36,505 bases of DNA from Caulobacteraceae bacterium (lineage in GTDB: Bacteria; Pseudomonadota; Alphaproteobacteria; Caulobacterales; Caulobacteraceae). The DNA lies in NCBI GenBank assembly GCA_019232665.1, contig JAFANN010000247.1, positions 1-36,505 of the forward strand, written 5' to 3'. Every line of letters starts with the position of its first letter. The first letter of the stretch is position 1. The position numbers and the translations under genes are program-made. The notes under the pieces were generated by a model, which was given only the letters and a program-made list of their open reading frames with translations, searched no databases and had not been told where the DNA came from. Positions 20,184 to 28,717 of the stretch are shown here, piece by piece.

Positions 20184-21260
20184 TCAGACGGGACCAGCGC
20201 TCACCTGCGCCTTGCGAGCGAAGAGCTGCGCGTACTGGCGCTTCCTCCGTGTACGCCAGCCGCCCCGATGGTACGCATCGGAAACGATCAGGGGCGCCAC
20301 TGTGGTCGCCTCGGCAAAGACCATCTGCTCGTGGGTCACATCCACCTTCCCCCAGGAACAGGCTTCCTTGAGGGTCGAAGACGAGCACGCGCCGTCTCGG
20401 ACATCGGCGACGGTGATCTGAACGGCATACTTGTGCATATCGGCCTCGATCCCGAGGATTTCTGCACAGACCACGGTGTCCTGCGCGAAGTTTTTGGGGA
20501 CCCCGCCACCAACCATGAAGAGACCCGTTGTGCCGGCGTCGATCTTGACGTCTGTCAGTTCCCGAAAATCTGCGACGGAGTCGATCGTCAGATAGGGACG
20601 CCCGGCCTTGATCCTCTCGACCTGGTGCTTGACCAGTCCAAAGCCGGCGGAGCTATCGGTGAAGGCGGGGCAGAAGATCGGGCAACCCTCTTCATATGCA
20701 GTCTGAATGAGGCTTCCGGGTTTCTTCGCGTTGCCGTTAGAGAGCCACCGTCCGATCTCATGGATGAATTCACGCGAAGAGTACGGCCGCGGCTCGAGGG
20801 AGTCGGCGATCGCCTTGATGGCGTGGTCGCAGGCCTGCAGTTCCTCTTCGTCGATGTAGGTATCGTAGATGCGGTCGATGTAGAGCGCCCGCAGGTCGCG
20901 GTCGTCGACACCGCCCTTGGCCTGGTAGTGACGGAAACCAAGCGCTTCGAAGAAATCCATGTCGATGATCGAAGCGCCGGTCGCAACCACCACGTCGGCC
21001 ATACCGTACCGGAGCATGTCCCGGTACACGTGCATGCATCCCCCGGCGCTCGTCGAGCCTGCCAGGGTCAGCCACACTGAACAGGCCGTATCCTCGATGG
21101 CCATGTTCAGGATGTCCGCCGCTCGCGCGGTGTCGCGTGATGCGAAGCTCATCTTTCGCATGGCGTCGATGACCGGTCGCGCGTCGTACGCGGCGATGTC
21201 CACATGCTCGACGGTATCCGCGAGGAGCTCCGCCTTCGCGTTGCTGGCAGGCGTGTTCAT
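20184..21260 (-). CDS. Deoxyhypusine synthase-like protein (bacterial DHS family)
   Basis: 'LTLAGSTSAGGCMHVYRDMLRYGMADVVVATGAS', 'TGLFMVGGGVPKNFAQD', 'ACSWGKVDV' (SWGK active-Lys motif of the DHS family). Confidence 0.9.
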   Translation of the reverse strand: MNTPASNAKAELLADTVEHVDIAAYDARPVIDAMRKMSFASRDTARAADILNMAIEDTACSVWLTLAGSTSAGGCMHVYRDMLRYGMADVVVATGASIIDMDFFEALGFRHYQAKGGVDDRDLRALYIDRIYDTYIDEEELQACDHAIKAIADSLEPRPYSSREFIHEIGRWLSNGNAKKPGSLIQTAYEEGCPIFCPAFTDSSAGFGLVKHQVERIKAGRPYLTIDSVADFRELTDVKIDAGTTGLFMVGGGVPKNFAQDTVVCAEILGIEADMHKYAVQITVADVRDGACSSSTLKEACSWGKVDVTHEQMVFAEATTVAPLIVSDAYHRGGWRTRRKRQYAQLFARKAQVSAGPV

Positions 21261-21335
21261 GTCTGCCCCTCCTTCGGGCGATGAAACGGAATTGTCCGCC
21301 GGTGGCGATACGGCGGGATGATATCGAAAATACCG

Positions 21336-21359
21336 CGGGCGTTCCCGAAGGAACGCCCG
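21336..21359 (-). terminator. cUUCGg-capped hairpin in decarboxylase / DHS-like spacer (attenuator or mRNA-processing element)
   Basis: Plus strand cgggcgttcc-cgaa-ggaacgcccg, perfect 10-bp stem; minus-strand RNA reads CGGGCGUUCC UUCG GGAACGCCCG followed by CGGUAUUUUCGAU. Confidence 0.65.
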
Positions 21360-21363
21360 AAGC

Positions 21364-22605
21364 TCAGCGGCGACGGCGGCGGCGGCCCTTCGACCGCGGC
21401 AACCTGACGACGGAGTCCGCCTCGGGCTTCACAGTCGGAATCGAGCGGGGCGCCAGGCCGTACATGGAGCCCATCGGCGCATCCCCAACCTCCACGGTTT
21501 CGAGATCTCCAAACCCATTGAAGCGCGTGGTCATTGCGACGCCGTAGGCGCCGAGCATGCCGATCTCGATGAAGTCGCCCTCCTGGACGTCCTCCGGAAG
21601 ACGGAAAGGACCAGGCATATGATCCAGGGAGTCGCAGGTGGGTCCGTAGAACTGAAAACCGCGCAGCGGAGCGCTCGATGGCTCTCCGGGGCGGATCAGC
21701 TTGGCAGGAAAGGGCCACTTGGCGTGGGCGGCGTCGAACAGCGAGCCGTAGGCCCCGTCATTCAGATAGAGGGCGTCGCCCTTACGGAGTTCCACACGGG
21801 TCAGGAGCGACGTGCCCTCCGCCACGAGCGCACGACCAGGCTCGCACCAGAGCTCGGTGGTTTCGTGCACCATCATGTCGGAGAACCCGCGATCGATAGC
21901 CGCGAGGTATTCATCCAGGTCCGGTGGGGCCATGCCCGGGTAGACCGACGGGAAGCCTCCGCCGACGTCAACGACGTCCGCGAGCACGCCGGCGCGCACC
22001 AGCGCCCGCGAGGCCTGCGCCATCGCCGCCTGGAAGGCGGAGGGGCGCATGCACTGGCTGCCGACGTGAAAGCTCACGCCCATGATTTCCTGGGTCGAGC
22101 GACGGGCCGCCAAAAGAAGGTCGGGCGCGTCGGCGGTCGAAACGCCGAACTTTCCCGCCAGAGCGTAAGCCGCCCCGGGCGCCTCGACAGCCAGGCGGAC
22201 GATGAGTTCGAGATCGCTGGCGCCGCCAGTGACGTCGAGGATCTTCGCCAGCTCGGCTTCGCTGTCGATGGCGAACGTCCGGACACCGTAGTCGGAATAG
22301 GCGGAGGCGATCGCCTGCCTGCTCTTGACGGGGTGCATGAAGGCCATGCGCGCGTCGGGCGCGTGCGCACGCACGAGCTCGATTTCCGGAATGGAGGCCA
22401 CGTCGAAACGACGCACGCCGCCGCGCTGGAGCTCACGGATGACCCACGGCGAAGGGTTCGCCTTCACCGCATAAAAGACGTCACCCTTGAAGTTTTGGCT
22501 GAACCAGCGTGCCGCTAGCTCGACGGCGCCCGGTCGCACGAGTGCGACAGGACGTTCCGGCGACCGCTCACGGACCAGGTCCAGGGGCGAATGGTACGTG
22601 TGCAA
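21364..22605 (-). CDS. Type III PLP-dependent ornithine/lysine decarboxylase (alanine racemase fold)
   Basis: 'DVFYAVKANPSPWVIREL' (PLP Lys), 'HVGSQC', 'VDVGGGFPSVYPG', 'CEPGRALVA', 'FYGPTCDSLDHMPGPF'. Confidence 0.93.
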   Translation of the reverse strand: MHTYHSPLDLVRERSPERPVALVRPGAVELAARWFSQNFKGDVFYAVKANPSPWVIRELQRGGVRRFDVASIPEIELVRAHAPDARMAFMHPVKSRQAIASAYSDYGVRTFAIDSEAELAKILDVTGGASDLELIVRLAVEAPGAAYALAGKFGVSTADAPDLLLAARRSTQEIMGVSFHVGSQCMRPSAFQAAMAQASRALVRAGVLADVVDVGGGFPSVYPGMAPPDLDEYLAAIDRGFSDMMVHETTELWCEPGRALVAEGTSLLTRVELRKGDALYLNDGAYGSLFDAAHAKWPFPAKLIRPGEPSSAPLRGFQFYGPTCDSLDHMPGPFRLPEDVQEGDFIEIGMLGAYGVAMTTRFNGFGDLETVEVGDAPMGSMYGLAPRSIPTVKPEADSVVRLPRSKGRRRRRR

Positions 22606-22808
22606 CTCACGTAACCCCCTGCAGATTGTTAACCCAGACCGGCGTTAGCAGCGGTGTCTGAAGGACGTCGGGTCCGCCGGAGCGCGCCACATAAGGACGC
22701 TGCGCCCACATGTAAAGCTCAAATCGGCGATGGCGGGTCGTTTCGTTACCGGGTTATCGGGCGATCGCATGGCGTACGCCGGGCGCGGCGACGGCGCCTG
22801 CGTGGGGA

Positions 22809-23921
22809 TTAGGCCGCCGATGCGCGGTTCGCCGTCGGCGCCCTTCGGCGCAGTCGTCCCAGGCGACGCAACCTGCGCCAGAACCGGCTCTTTTCCGGTT
22901 CCGGATACGGCTGAAGCAGCCTGAGGAATTCCTCCGCGCAGGCTCTCCAAGAGTATTGCAGGGCCACCCGCCGCACCTCGGCCCGATCTATCTTGAGGGC
23001 GGCCAGGCAGGCTTCTTCTAGCCCGCCGTCCCGAGCCGCGGCGAGGACCCCTGCGCCGGTGCCCGGGATGATATCGATTGGTCCAGGCGCCGGGAAAGCG
23101 GCGACAGGCGTTCCCGCTCCCCATGCCTCGAGGATCACCAGGCCAAACGTGTCGGTAAGTGAAGGGAAGACGAACACGTCGGCGCAAGCGTAATGGGCGG
23201 CAAGTTCAGCGCCAAATTTCGCCCCGACGAACCTCACGTCAGGAAACTTCGCCTGCAGTTCCTCACGCTGCGGCCCGTCGCCCACCACGACCTTTGTGCC
23301 CGGGAGATCCAGCCCGACAAACGCTTCGATGTTCTTCTCGACGGCGACACGGCCGACGTTCAGCCAGATAGGTCGAGCGAATCCCGCGAACACGTCCGGC
23401 TCGCCCGCGCCACGCGGCCGGAACAGCTCCGTATCGAGGCCCTTCGCCCACAAAGAGATATTGCGGAAACCATGGGCCTCCAGCTCATCGCGCATCGTCG
23501 GCGTAGCGACCATCAGCCGACCGGACGGTCGATGAAACCACCGCATGTAAGCATAGCCGGCGGCCAGGGGGACCGGGAGGCGTGCGGACACGTATTCGGG
23601 AAATCTTGTGTGGTAGCTCGTCGTAAAAGGGAGCTTCCACTCCAGACAGATGCGGCGCGCCGCCAGGCCGATTGGCCCCTCCGTGGCGATGTGGATGGCC
23701 TCCGGCTCGAACGCCTTGAACCGCTCCTGCACCCGCTCATAGGCGCCGACCGCGAGTTTGATCTCCGGGTAGGTCGGCATCGGAAAGGTCGGAAACTGGT
23801 CGGGGGTGATGACCTCGACGTCCTCGCTCATCTCCCTCAGTTCGGCCACGACCCGAGTGAGCGTTCGCACGACGCCGTTGACTTGGGGCTCCCAGGCGTC
23901 GGTGGCGAGAAGGACTCTCAT
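22809..23921 (-). CDS. Glycosyltransferase family 4 (group 1)
   Basis: MRVLLATDAWEPQVNGVVRTLTRVVAEL..., 'FVFPSLTDTFGLVILEAWGAGTPVAA'. Start 23921 forms TGATG overlap with the upstream gene. Confidence 0.9.
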   Translation of the reverse strand: MRVLLATDAWEPQVNGVVRTLTRVVAELREMSEDVEVITPDQFPTFPMPTYPEIKLAVGAYERVQERFKAFEPEAIHIATEGPIGLAARRICLEWKLPFTTSYHTRFPEYVSARLPVPLAAGYAYMRWFHRPSGRLMVATPTMRDELEAHGFRNISLWAKGLDTELFRPRGAGEPDVFAGFARPIWLNVGRVAVEKNIEAFVGLDLPGTKVVVGDGPQREELQAKFPDVRFVGAKFGAELAAHYACADVFVFPSLTDTFGLVILEAWGAGTPVAAFPAPGPIDIIPGTGAGVLAAARDGGLEEACLAALKIDRAEVRRVALQYSWRACAEEFLRLLQPYPEPEKSRFWRRLRRLGRLRRRAPTANRASAA

Positions 23922-24748
23922 CAGGCGGGGGCAGGTTCCAGTAGGGGTTTGGCCGCGCGCTTTGCGCGACCGCCTTGCTGTATCATGGACGAAGACGCGC
24001 GCGCCGCCCAATCGACGATTTCCAGGCGGCCGTCGCCATGCTCCACCAGAACCGTGCAGCTCTCAACCCAGTCGCCATCATTGGCGTAGAGCACCGTTCC
24101 GATCTGGCGCATGGCCGATTGATGTATATGTCCGCAGATCACGCCATCGAAGCCCCGGCGGCGTGCGCCTTCGGCGGCGGCTTCCTCGAACGCCTCGACG
24201 ATCCTGCGAACGCTCCGAAGCTTGGACTTCAGCTGGCTCGAGAGGCTCCAATAGGGAAGCCCCAGTCGTTCCCGAAACCGAAGGATTGCCGTGTTGAGCC
24301 CGAGCAGCGCCTTGTAGCCCAGGTCGCCCGCCACCGCCTGCCACCCCGGTCGCGCGGCCGAAGAGTCGAACTCGTCGCCGTGGGTGACGAGGAAACGGCG
24401 GCCGTCGAGCGTCTCGTGCACGGCGTCCCGCGCCACGCGGACACCGGCGATATGGATGCCGCAGAAATCGCGCACGCGGTCGTCGTGATTGCCGGGGATG
24501 TACGTGAGGACGGCCCCGTGGCGGACAAGCCGCAAGAGTTGGTGCAGCACCTCGTGGTGCGATGACGGCCAGCTCCAGCCACCCTTCATCTTCCAGCCAT
24601 CGACGATGTCGCCCACCAGATAAAGGCGATCGCAACTCAGATGACGGAGGAAATCGACAAGCTTCTCAGCCTGACAAGCCCTGGCGCCAAGGTGGACGTC
24701 CGAGATGAAGACAGACCTCAGATGAACGGAGCGCGATATGTCGTTCAC
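23921..24748 (-). CDS. LpxH-like metallophosphoesterase (UDP-2,3-diacylglucosamine diphosphatase-like)
   Basis: 'VFISDVHLGARACQAEKLVDFL', 'LVGDIVDGW', 'IPGNHDDRV', 'VTHGDEFD', 'VICGHIHQSAMR'. GTG start at 24748 after gaggg; ORF extends to ATG 24829. Confidence 0.87.
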   Translation of the reverse strand: MNDISRSVHLRSVFISDVHLGARACQAEKLVDFLRHLSCDRLYLVGDIVDGWKMKGGWSWPSSHHEVLHQLLRLVRHGAVLTYIPGNHDDRVRDFCGIHIAGVRVARDAVHETLDGRRFLVTHGDEFDSSAARPGWQAVAGDLGYKALLGLNTAILRFRERLGLPYWSLSSQLKSKLRSVRRIVEAFEEAAAEGARRRGFDGVICGHIHQSAMRQIGTVLYANDGDWVESCTVLVEHGDGRLEIVDWAARASSSMIQQGGRAKRAAKPLLEPAPA

Positions 24749-24989
24749 AGGCAGACCCTCGCGTGATGGGCCTCCGCTAAGCTGATTGGTTGAATTTTTT
24801 ATGACCGGACGCCAACAAGCGCCCCCCAAACGTCCTGGTTATTTTAGATGTCTTCCTACGTAACGTTATGCGGAACAATCCAACGCCGCAGAATGCTTCG
24901 GCGACGCCAGATGGCTGCACAGATCATCAGAGCCCTGCGAAGCTCTCCGTCAACGGAATGACTCAGCACGGACGCAGATGATGTCGACG

Positions 24990-25496
24990 TCAGGCCGTTG
25001 AAGTTCCGAACGTAGTGGAGAGGATCGACTGCAGGCCACTGGCGTCCGTCTCATCGAAGGTCGCAAGGTCCGCGCTGTCGACGTCAAGCACGCCGAGCAA
25101 CTCGCCCGCCGCATCCAGCACGGGGAGAACGATCTCGCTCCTCGAACGGGAATCGCAAGCAATGTGGCCTTCGAAGGCGTCCACGTCGGGCACAATCAAC
25201 ACGCGCCGGTCTGCCGCTGACGTGCCGCAAACGCCTCGGCCGAATGCGATTCGAAGGCAACCCAGCTGCCCCTGGTACGGCCCAATGACGAGTTCGTCCG
25301 AACGTCGTGGATCGACGCGATAGAAACCCGTCCAAAGGAATTGCGGGAACGCAGCCGCGAGCATCGAGGAGACCGTGGCCATCCGCGCGATTGGATCAGG
25401 CTCCCCCTCCAGGACCGCGCGGATCTCTTCCGCCAATTCGGCATACCGGGCGGCCTTTTCAGGCGACAGTCGAGCGGCGGAGAATGTTTCGGCCAT
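24990..25496 (-). CDS. Free methionine-(R)-sulfoxide reductase (GAF domain, fRMsr)
   Basis: 'FLWTGFYRVD', 'GPYQGQLGCLRIAFGRGVCGTSAADRRVLIVPDVDAFEGHIACDSRSRSEIVLPV' with the three family Cys. Confidence 0.92.
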   Translation of the reverse strand: MAETFSAARLSPEKAARYAELAEEIRAVLEGEPDPIARMATVSSMLAAAFPQFLWTGFYRVDPRRSDELVIGPYQGQLGCLRIAFGRGVCGTSAADRRVLIVPDVDAFEGHIACDSRSRSEIVLPVLDAAGELLGVLDVDSADLATFDETDASGLQSILSTTFGTSTA

Positions 25497-25676
25497 AGAC
25501 CGCCACATAGTGCGGACTGCCCGCGGCTCAAGAAAAATATCCGCTGCGGCGACAGCGCGGCTTGAATGCCATGCTGCAGCGCAGCATTTATTGGCGGACC
25601 ATACCGGCGGCCTGCTGAGGCAAAAACAGCGCCGCCTCGCCAAGAGCTGAACCACACTCTTTGTCAGACTGCGACC

Positions 25677-25991
25677 ATGAAGACCTACAACCTCGATCTC
25701 CGCCATGCCTCATCCAAGCGTCGCCTGAACGCCACGCCAGGGAACCGACTGGAGCCTCTGAAGAACCGTCTCGCGGATGACAGCGCCGCCATAGACTGGG
25801 CGCAGGCCGAACTGCTCGACTTCGCACGGCGCGCGCGGGGGGACGACTACCAGTACGTGGAGGGTGCGGTCACGGAGCTGCTGCCGTTCGGCACCCTCAT
25901 AGACGGCAAAGACTATCGCCGGCTGGGTCGATGGGTTTGCAACGCTGATGGTCTCGTTTGGCGGGATTCCATGGCGGCGATGGAGGAATAA
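25677..25991 (+). CDS. Small hypothetical protein (104 aa)
   Basis: MKTYNLDLRHASSKRRLNATPGNRLEPLKNRLADDSAAIDWAQAELLDFARRARGDDYQYVEGAV...; divergent from fRMsr; no family recognised. Confidence 0.55.
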   Translation: MKTYNLDLRHASSKRRLNATPGNRLEPLKNRLADDSAAIDWAQAELLDFARRARGDDYQYVEGAVTELLPFGTLIDGKDYRRLGRWVCNADGLVWRDSMAAMEE

Positions 25992-26002
25992 CCCCTCCGC
26001 GG

Positions 26003-26075
26003 TAGGCCCGGCAGGACTCGAACCTGCAACCAGACCGTTATGAGCGGCCGGCTCTAACCATTGAGCTACGGGCCC
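26003..26075 (-). tRNA. tRNA with CAU anticodon, most like tRNA-Ile2 (lysidine type); elongator Met not excluded
   Basis: GGGCCCG TA GCTC AATGGTTA GAGC C GGCCG CTCATAA CGGTC TGGTT GCAGG TTCGAGT CCTGC CGGGCCT A folds as a complete cloverleaf; 3' CCA not encoded. Confidence 0.93.
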
Positions 26076-26128
26076 CCGCGGGGAGTGTGGGGGGTAACAC
26101 GCGGCGCTGGCCGGCGGAAAGCCGTCGG

Positions 26129-26635
26129 TTAGAGCCCGGCGTTCTGGAACGCGTCGGCGAGCCGCGCCGCCATCTCATGCCCCGGGAGCGCCTTCTGGCC
26201 TTCCATCACCGCAGAATATTCAAGGTTGGGCGACCTGGACCCGACGAGACCTTCCGCCCATCCCACTGTTCGGGACCCATCGGGAACAGAGTTGCAGCTC
26301 GTTTCGCGGCCTTGAGGCTGGTTGGCGAACGCCAGCGCCTGTCTGCCGGAGAGAACGCCAGGCCGGTCGCATGCGGGCAATCCCCTCACGCAATTGAAGA
26401 GCTCGCCGTACTGGTAGACGACCTTGCCGGTCGTCTTGTCGGCGATCAGGACGCAAGTGGTCGGATCGCCAATACCCGTCCCAATTCCCTGATCGAGCGC
26501 CGCCGACGGCAGATGATGGCCACTATCCTCCGCCAGCGAGCCGCCCTTCTTGGCGGCCGGCGGAGAACAGGCCGCCAGCGCCAGAAGGGTCACGAGCGCA
26601 GTCGATCGGGCGGCTTGGAATTCATTGCGCAACAT
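26129..26635 (-). CDS. Putative lipoprotein
   Basis: N-terminus MLRNEFQAARSTALVTLLALAACSPP with lipobox LAAC; four further Cys in the mature part. Confidence 0.7.
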   Translation of the reverse strand: MLRNEFQAARSTALVTLLALAACSPPAAKKGGSLAEDSGHHLPSAALDQGIGTGIGDPTTCVLIADKTTGKVVYQYGELFNCVRGLPACDRPGVLSGRQALAFANQPQGRETSCNSVPDGSRTVGWAEGLVGSRSPNLEYSAVMEGQKALPGHEMAARLADAFQNAGL

Positions 26636-26686
26636 GGGCGAACGGTCCGGAAATAGGAGCGTCGTGGCAGGATCGCTCCGAAGGTC

Positions 26687-27772
26687 TCAACTCGTCCAGC
26701 GCAGCGTCGTTGGCTGCACCGGATTGACGAACGGCCGGCCTTCGCGACGGCTCGCGAGCCATTCCCGTTTCAAAGCCTGATACCAACGCGCCTGCCTGTC
26801 GGCGTCGTCGATCCAGATCAGGGAAGGATCGTACCGGAGGCCCTCGTTCTGGAGGTCCACCATGCGCCCATCCTGCTCGAGGAATCGCCGGGCTGCGAGG
26901 CGGACGAGAGGTCCGGCCAGCCAGAAGACGGGGTGGTCCGACCAGATGATCTGCGTGATCCGCGTCGCGCGATCATTCGTTGGCGTGAGACAGGTCAGCG
27001 CGAGGACCTGGTTCGCGCCGACGATGACATGCTCCCAGCGCAGGGACGGGAGTCGAAAGGTGATTTCCGTCTCGGGGGAGCCGCCGAGAGCCGCATAGGC
27101 GCGGGAGTTCGATGAAGGCGGATGTCGAAGCATCACGAAACCCTCGGGCGATGGCGCGAAGGATTTCGACTTCTCATGCGCCGAACGGCGTGAGCGCCAC
27201 CACCATTGCTGATGCACGTACGGCCCGTGCGCCGGATCCATGAGACCCACGATGGCGTGGTCGATGTGGGCGGCGAACGTGCGACGCTCCACGATTCGCG
27301 GAGCTGCGAGCGCAATATCCGGAAAGCGGGGCGGCGGCGGAGGTTCGATCTCGCTTCGCCGATCACTAGCGATGAATACGAAGATCATCCGCTGGCTCTC
27401 GGCCACAGGGTAGGACCGCACACGTATTCGCGCGACCTCCAGATCCTGGCCGGCCACGATCGAGGGTATGGCCGCGCAACTCCCATCGGCCCGGAAGCGC
27501 CAGCCGTGATACGGGCACTCCACGGTCGGCTGCCCATCCGGCTCACGCGCGAACCGGCCACGGGAGAGGGGCGCTGCGCGATGCGGGCAGACATCGCGAA
27601 GAGCAAAGAGCGAACCGTCTGGGGACCGGCCCAGCAACACCGGCTCGCCAAGCATTTCCAGGCGCTGCAAACGATCGCGCCGGACGTCGCGGGACATGGC
27701 TGCAAAGTACCAGGCGTCGGTCAGGAAGCCCCTGCCGAAACTTGGCTCGTCCCGCTCGGTGTCTCGCGCCAT
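26687..27772 (-). CDS. Rieske [2Fe-2S] aromatic ring-hydroxylating oxygenase alpha subunit-like
   Basis: Rieske motif 'CPHRAAPLSRGRFAREPDGQPTVECPYHGWRF' and mononuclear iron motif 'DPAHGPYVH'. Confidence 0.9.
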   Translation of the reverse strand: MARDTERDEPSFGRGFLTDAWYFAAMSRDVRRDRLQRLEMLGEPVLLGRSPDGSLFALRDVCPHRAAPLSRGRFAREPDGQPTVECPYHGWRFRADGSCAAIPSIVAGQDLEVARIRVRSYPVAESQRMIFVFIASDRRSEIEPPPPPRFPDIALAAPRIVERRTFAAHIDHAIVGLMDPAHGPYVHQQWWWRSRRSAHEKSKSFAPSPEGFVMLRHPPSSNSRAYAALGGSPETEITFRLPSLRWEHVIVGANQVLALTCLTPTNDRATRITQIIWSDHPVFWLAGPLVRLAARRFLEQDGRMVDLQNEGLRYDPSLIWIDDADRQARWYQALKREWLASRREGRPFVNPVQPTTLRWTS

Positions 27773-27903
27773 GGTCCGCTTAAAGAGGCACGATCCTCTC
27801 CCCGCAAGCCCCTCGCCTTCGCCTTGACCTGGCGCCGGTCGCCCACGATGGTGCGCGCAATTTCACGCGGCAGGTTCAAAGAGCGCAAGAAGTGGAGAGG
27901 CCC

Positions 27904-28665
27904 ATGGAATTGTTCGACCTCACGGGAAAGGTCGCTGTCATCACCGGATCCTCGCGAGGGATCGGAAGGGCGATGGCGGAGCGGATGGCCGACCACGGCG
28001 CCAAGGTCGTCATCTCGTCGCGCAAACCCGGTCCCTGCGAAGAGGTCGCCAAGGAAATCAACGAGAAGCACCCGGGCGCCGCGATCGCCGTGCCTGCGAA
28101 CATCTCATCCAAGGACGACTTGCAGCGGCTCGTCGACGAGACACGCAAGGCGTTCGGAAAGATCGACGTCCTGGTCTGCAACGCGGCGTCCAACCCCTAC
28201 TATGGGCCGATGAGCGGCATAACCGACGACGCCTTCCGCAAGATCCTCGACAACAACATCATCTCCAATCACTGGCTGATCCAGATGGTCGCTCCGGAGA
28301 TGAAGGAGCGCCGCGATGGCGCGGTCATCATCGTCTCTTCGGTGGGGGGTCTGCGCGGCAACGCGGTGATCGGGGCCTACAACATCTCGAAAGCCGCGGA
28401 TTTCCAACTCGCGCGCAACCTCGCTCACGAGCTTTCGCCTCACAACATCCGCGTCAACTGCATCGCCCCGGGCCTCGTGAAGACCGATTTTGCTCGCGCC
28501 TTGTGGGACACGCCGGAGGCCGAACGCCGCTCGAGCTCGACCACGCCGCTGCGTCGCCTTGGCGAGCCTGACGACATCGCAGGCGCCGCCGTATTCCTGG
28601 CTTCAAAGGCGGGGTCGTGGATGACCGGCCAGGCTGTGGTCGTCGACGGCGGCGCGACCATCTAA
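27904..28665 (+). CDS. SDR-family oxidoreductase
   Basis: 'GKVAVITGSSRGIGRAMAERMA', 'VCNAASN', 'VSSVGGLRGNAVIGAYNISKAA', 'VNCIAPGLVKTDFA', 'VVDGGATI'. Confidence 0.95.
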   Translation: MELFDLTGKVAVITGSSRGIGRAMAERMADHGAKVVISSRKPGPCEEVAKEINEKHPGAAIAVPANISSKDDLQRLVDETRKAFGKIDVLVCNAASNPYYGPMSGITDDAFRKILDNNIISNHWLIQMVAPEMKERRDGAVIIVSSVGGLRGNAVIGAYNISKAADFQLARNLAHELSPHNIRVNCIAPGLVKTDFARALWDTPEAERRSSSTTPLRRLGEPDDIAGAAVFLASKAGSWMTGQAVVVDGGATI

Positions 28666-28717
28666 GGCGCATGGCGCGGCCGCCGACTGCGGTGGCGCCA
28701 GCCTCGAGTCTCTCGCG

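Noticed and set aside
27206-28213. 335-aa plus-strand ORF spanning Rieske gene and SDR start
   Set aside because: Out of frame with the SDR and antisense to the Rieske oxygenase motifs.
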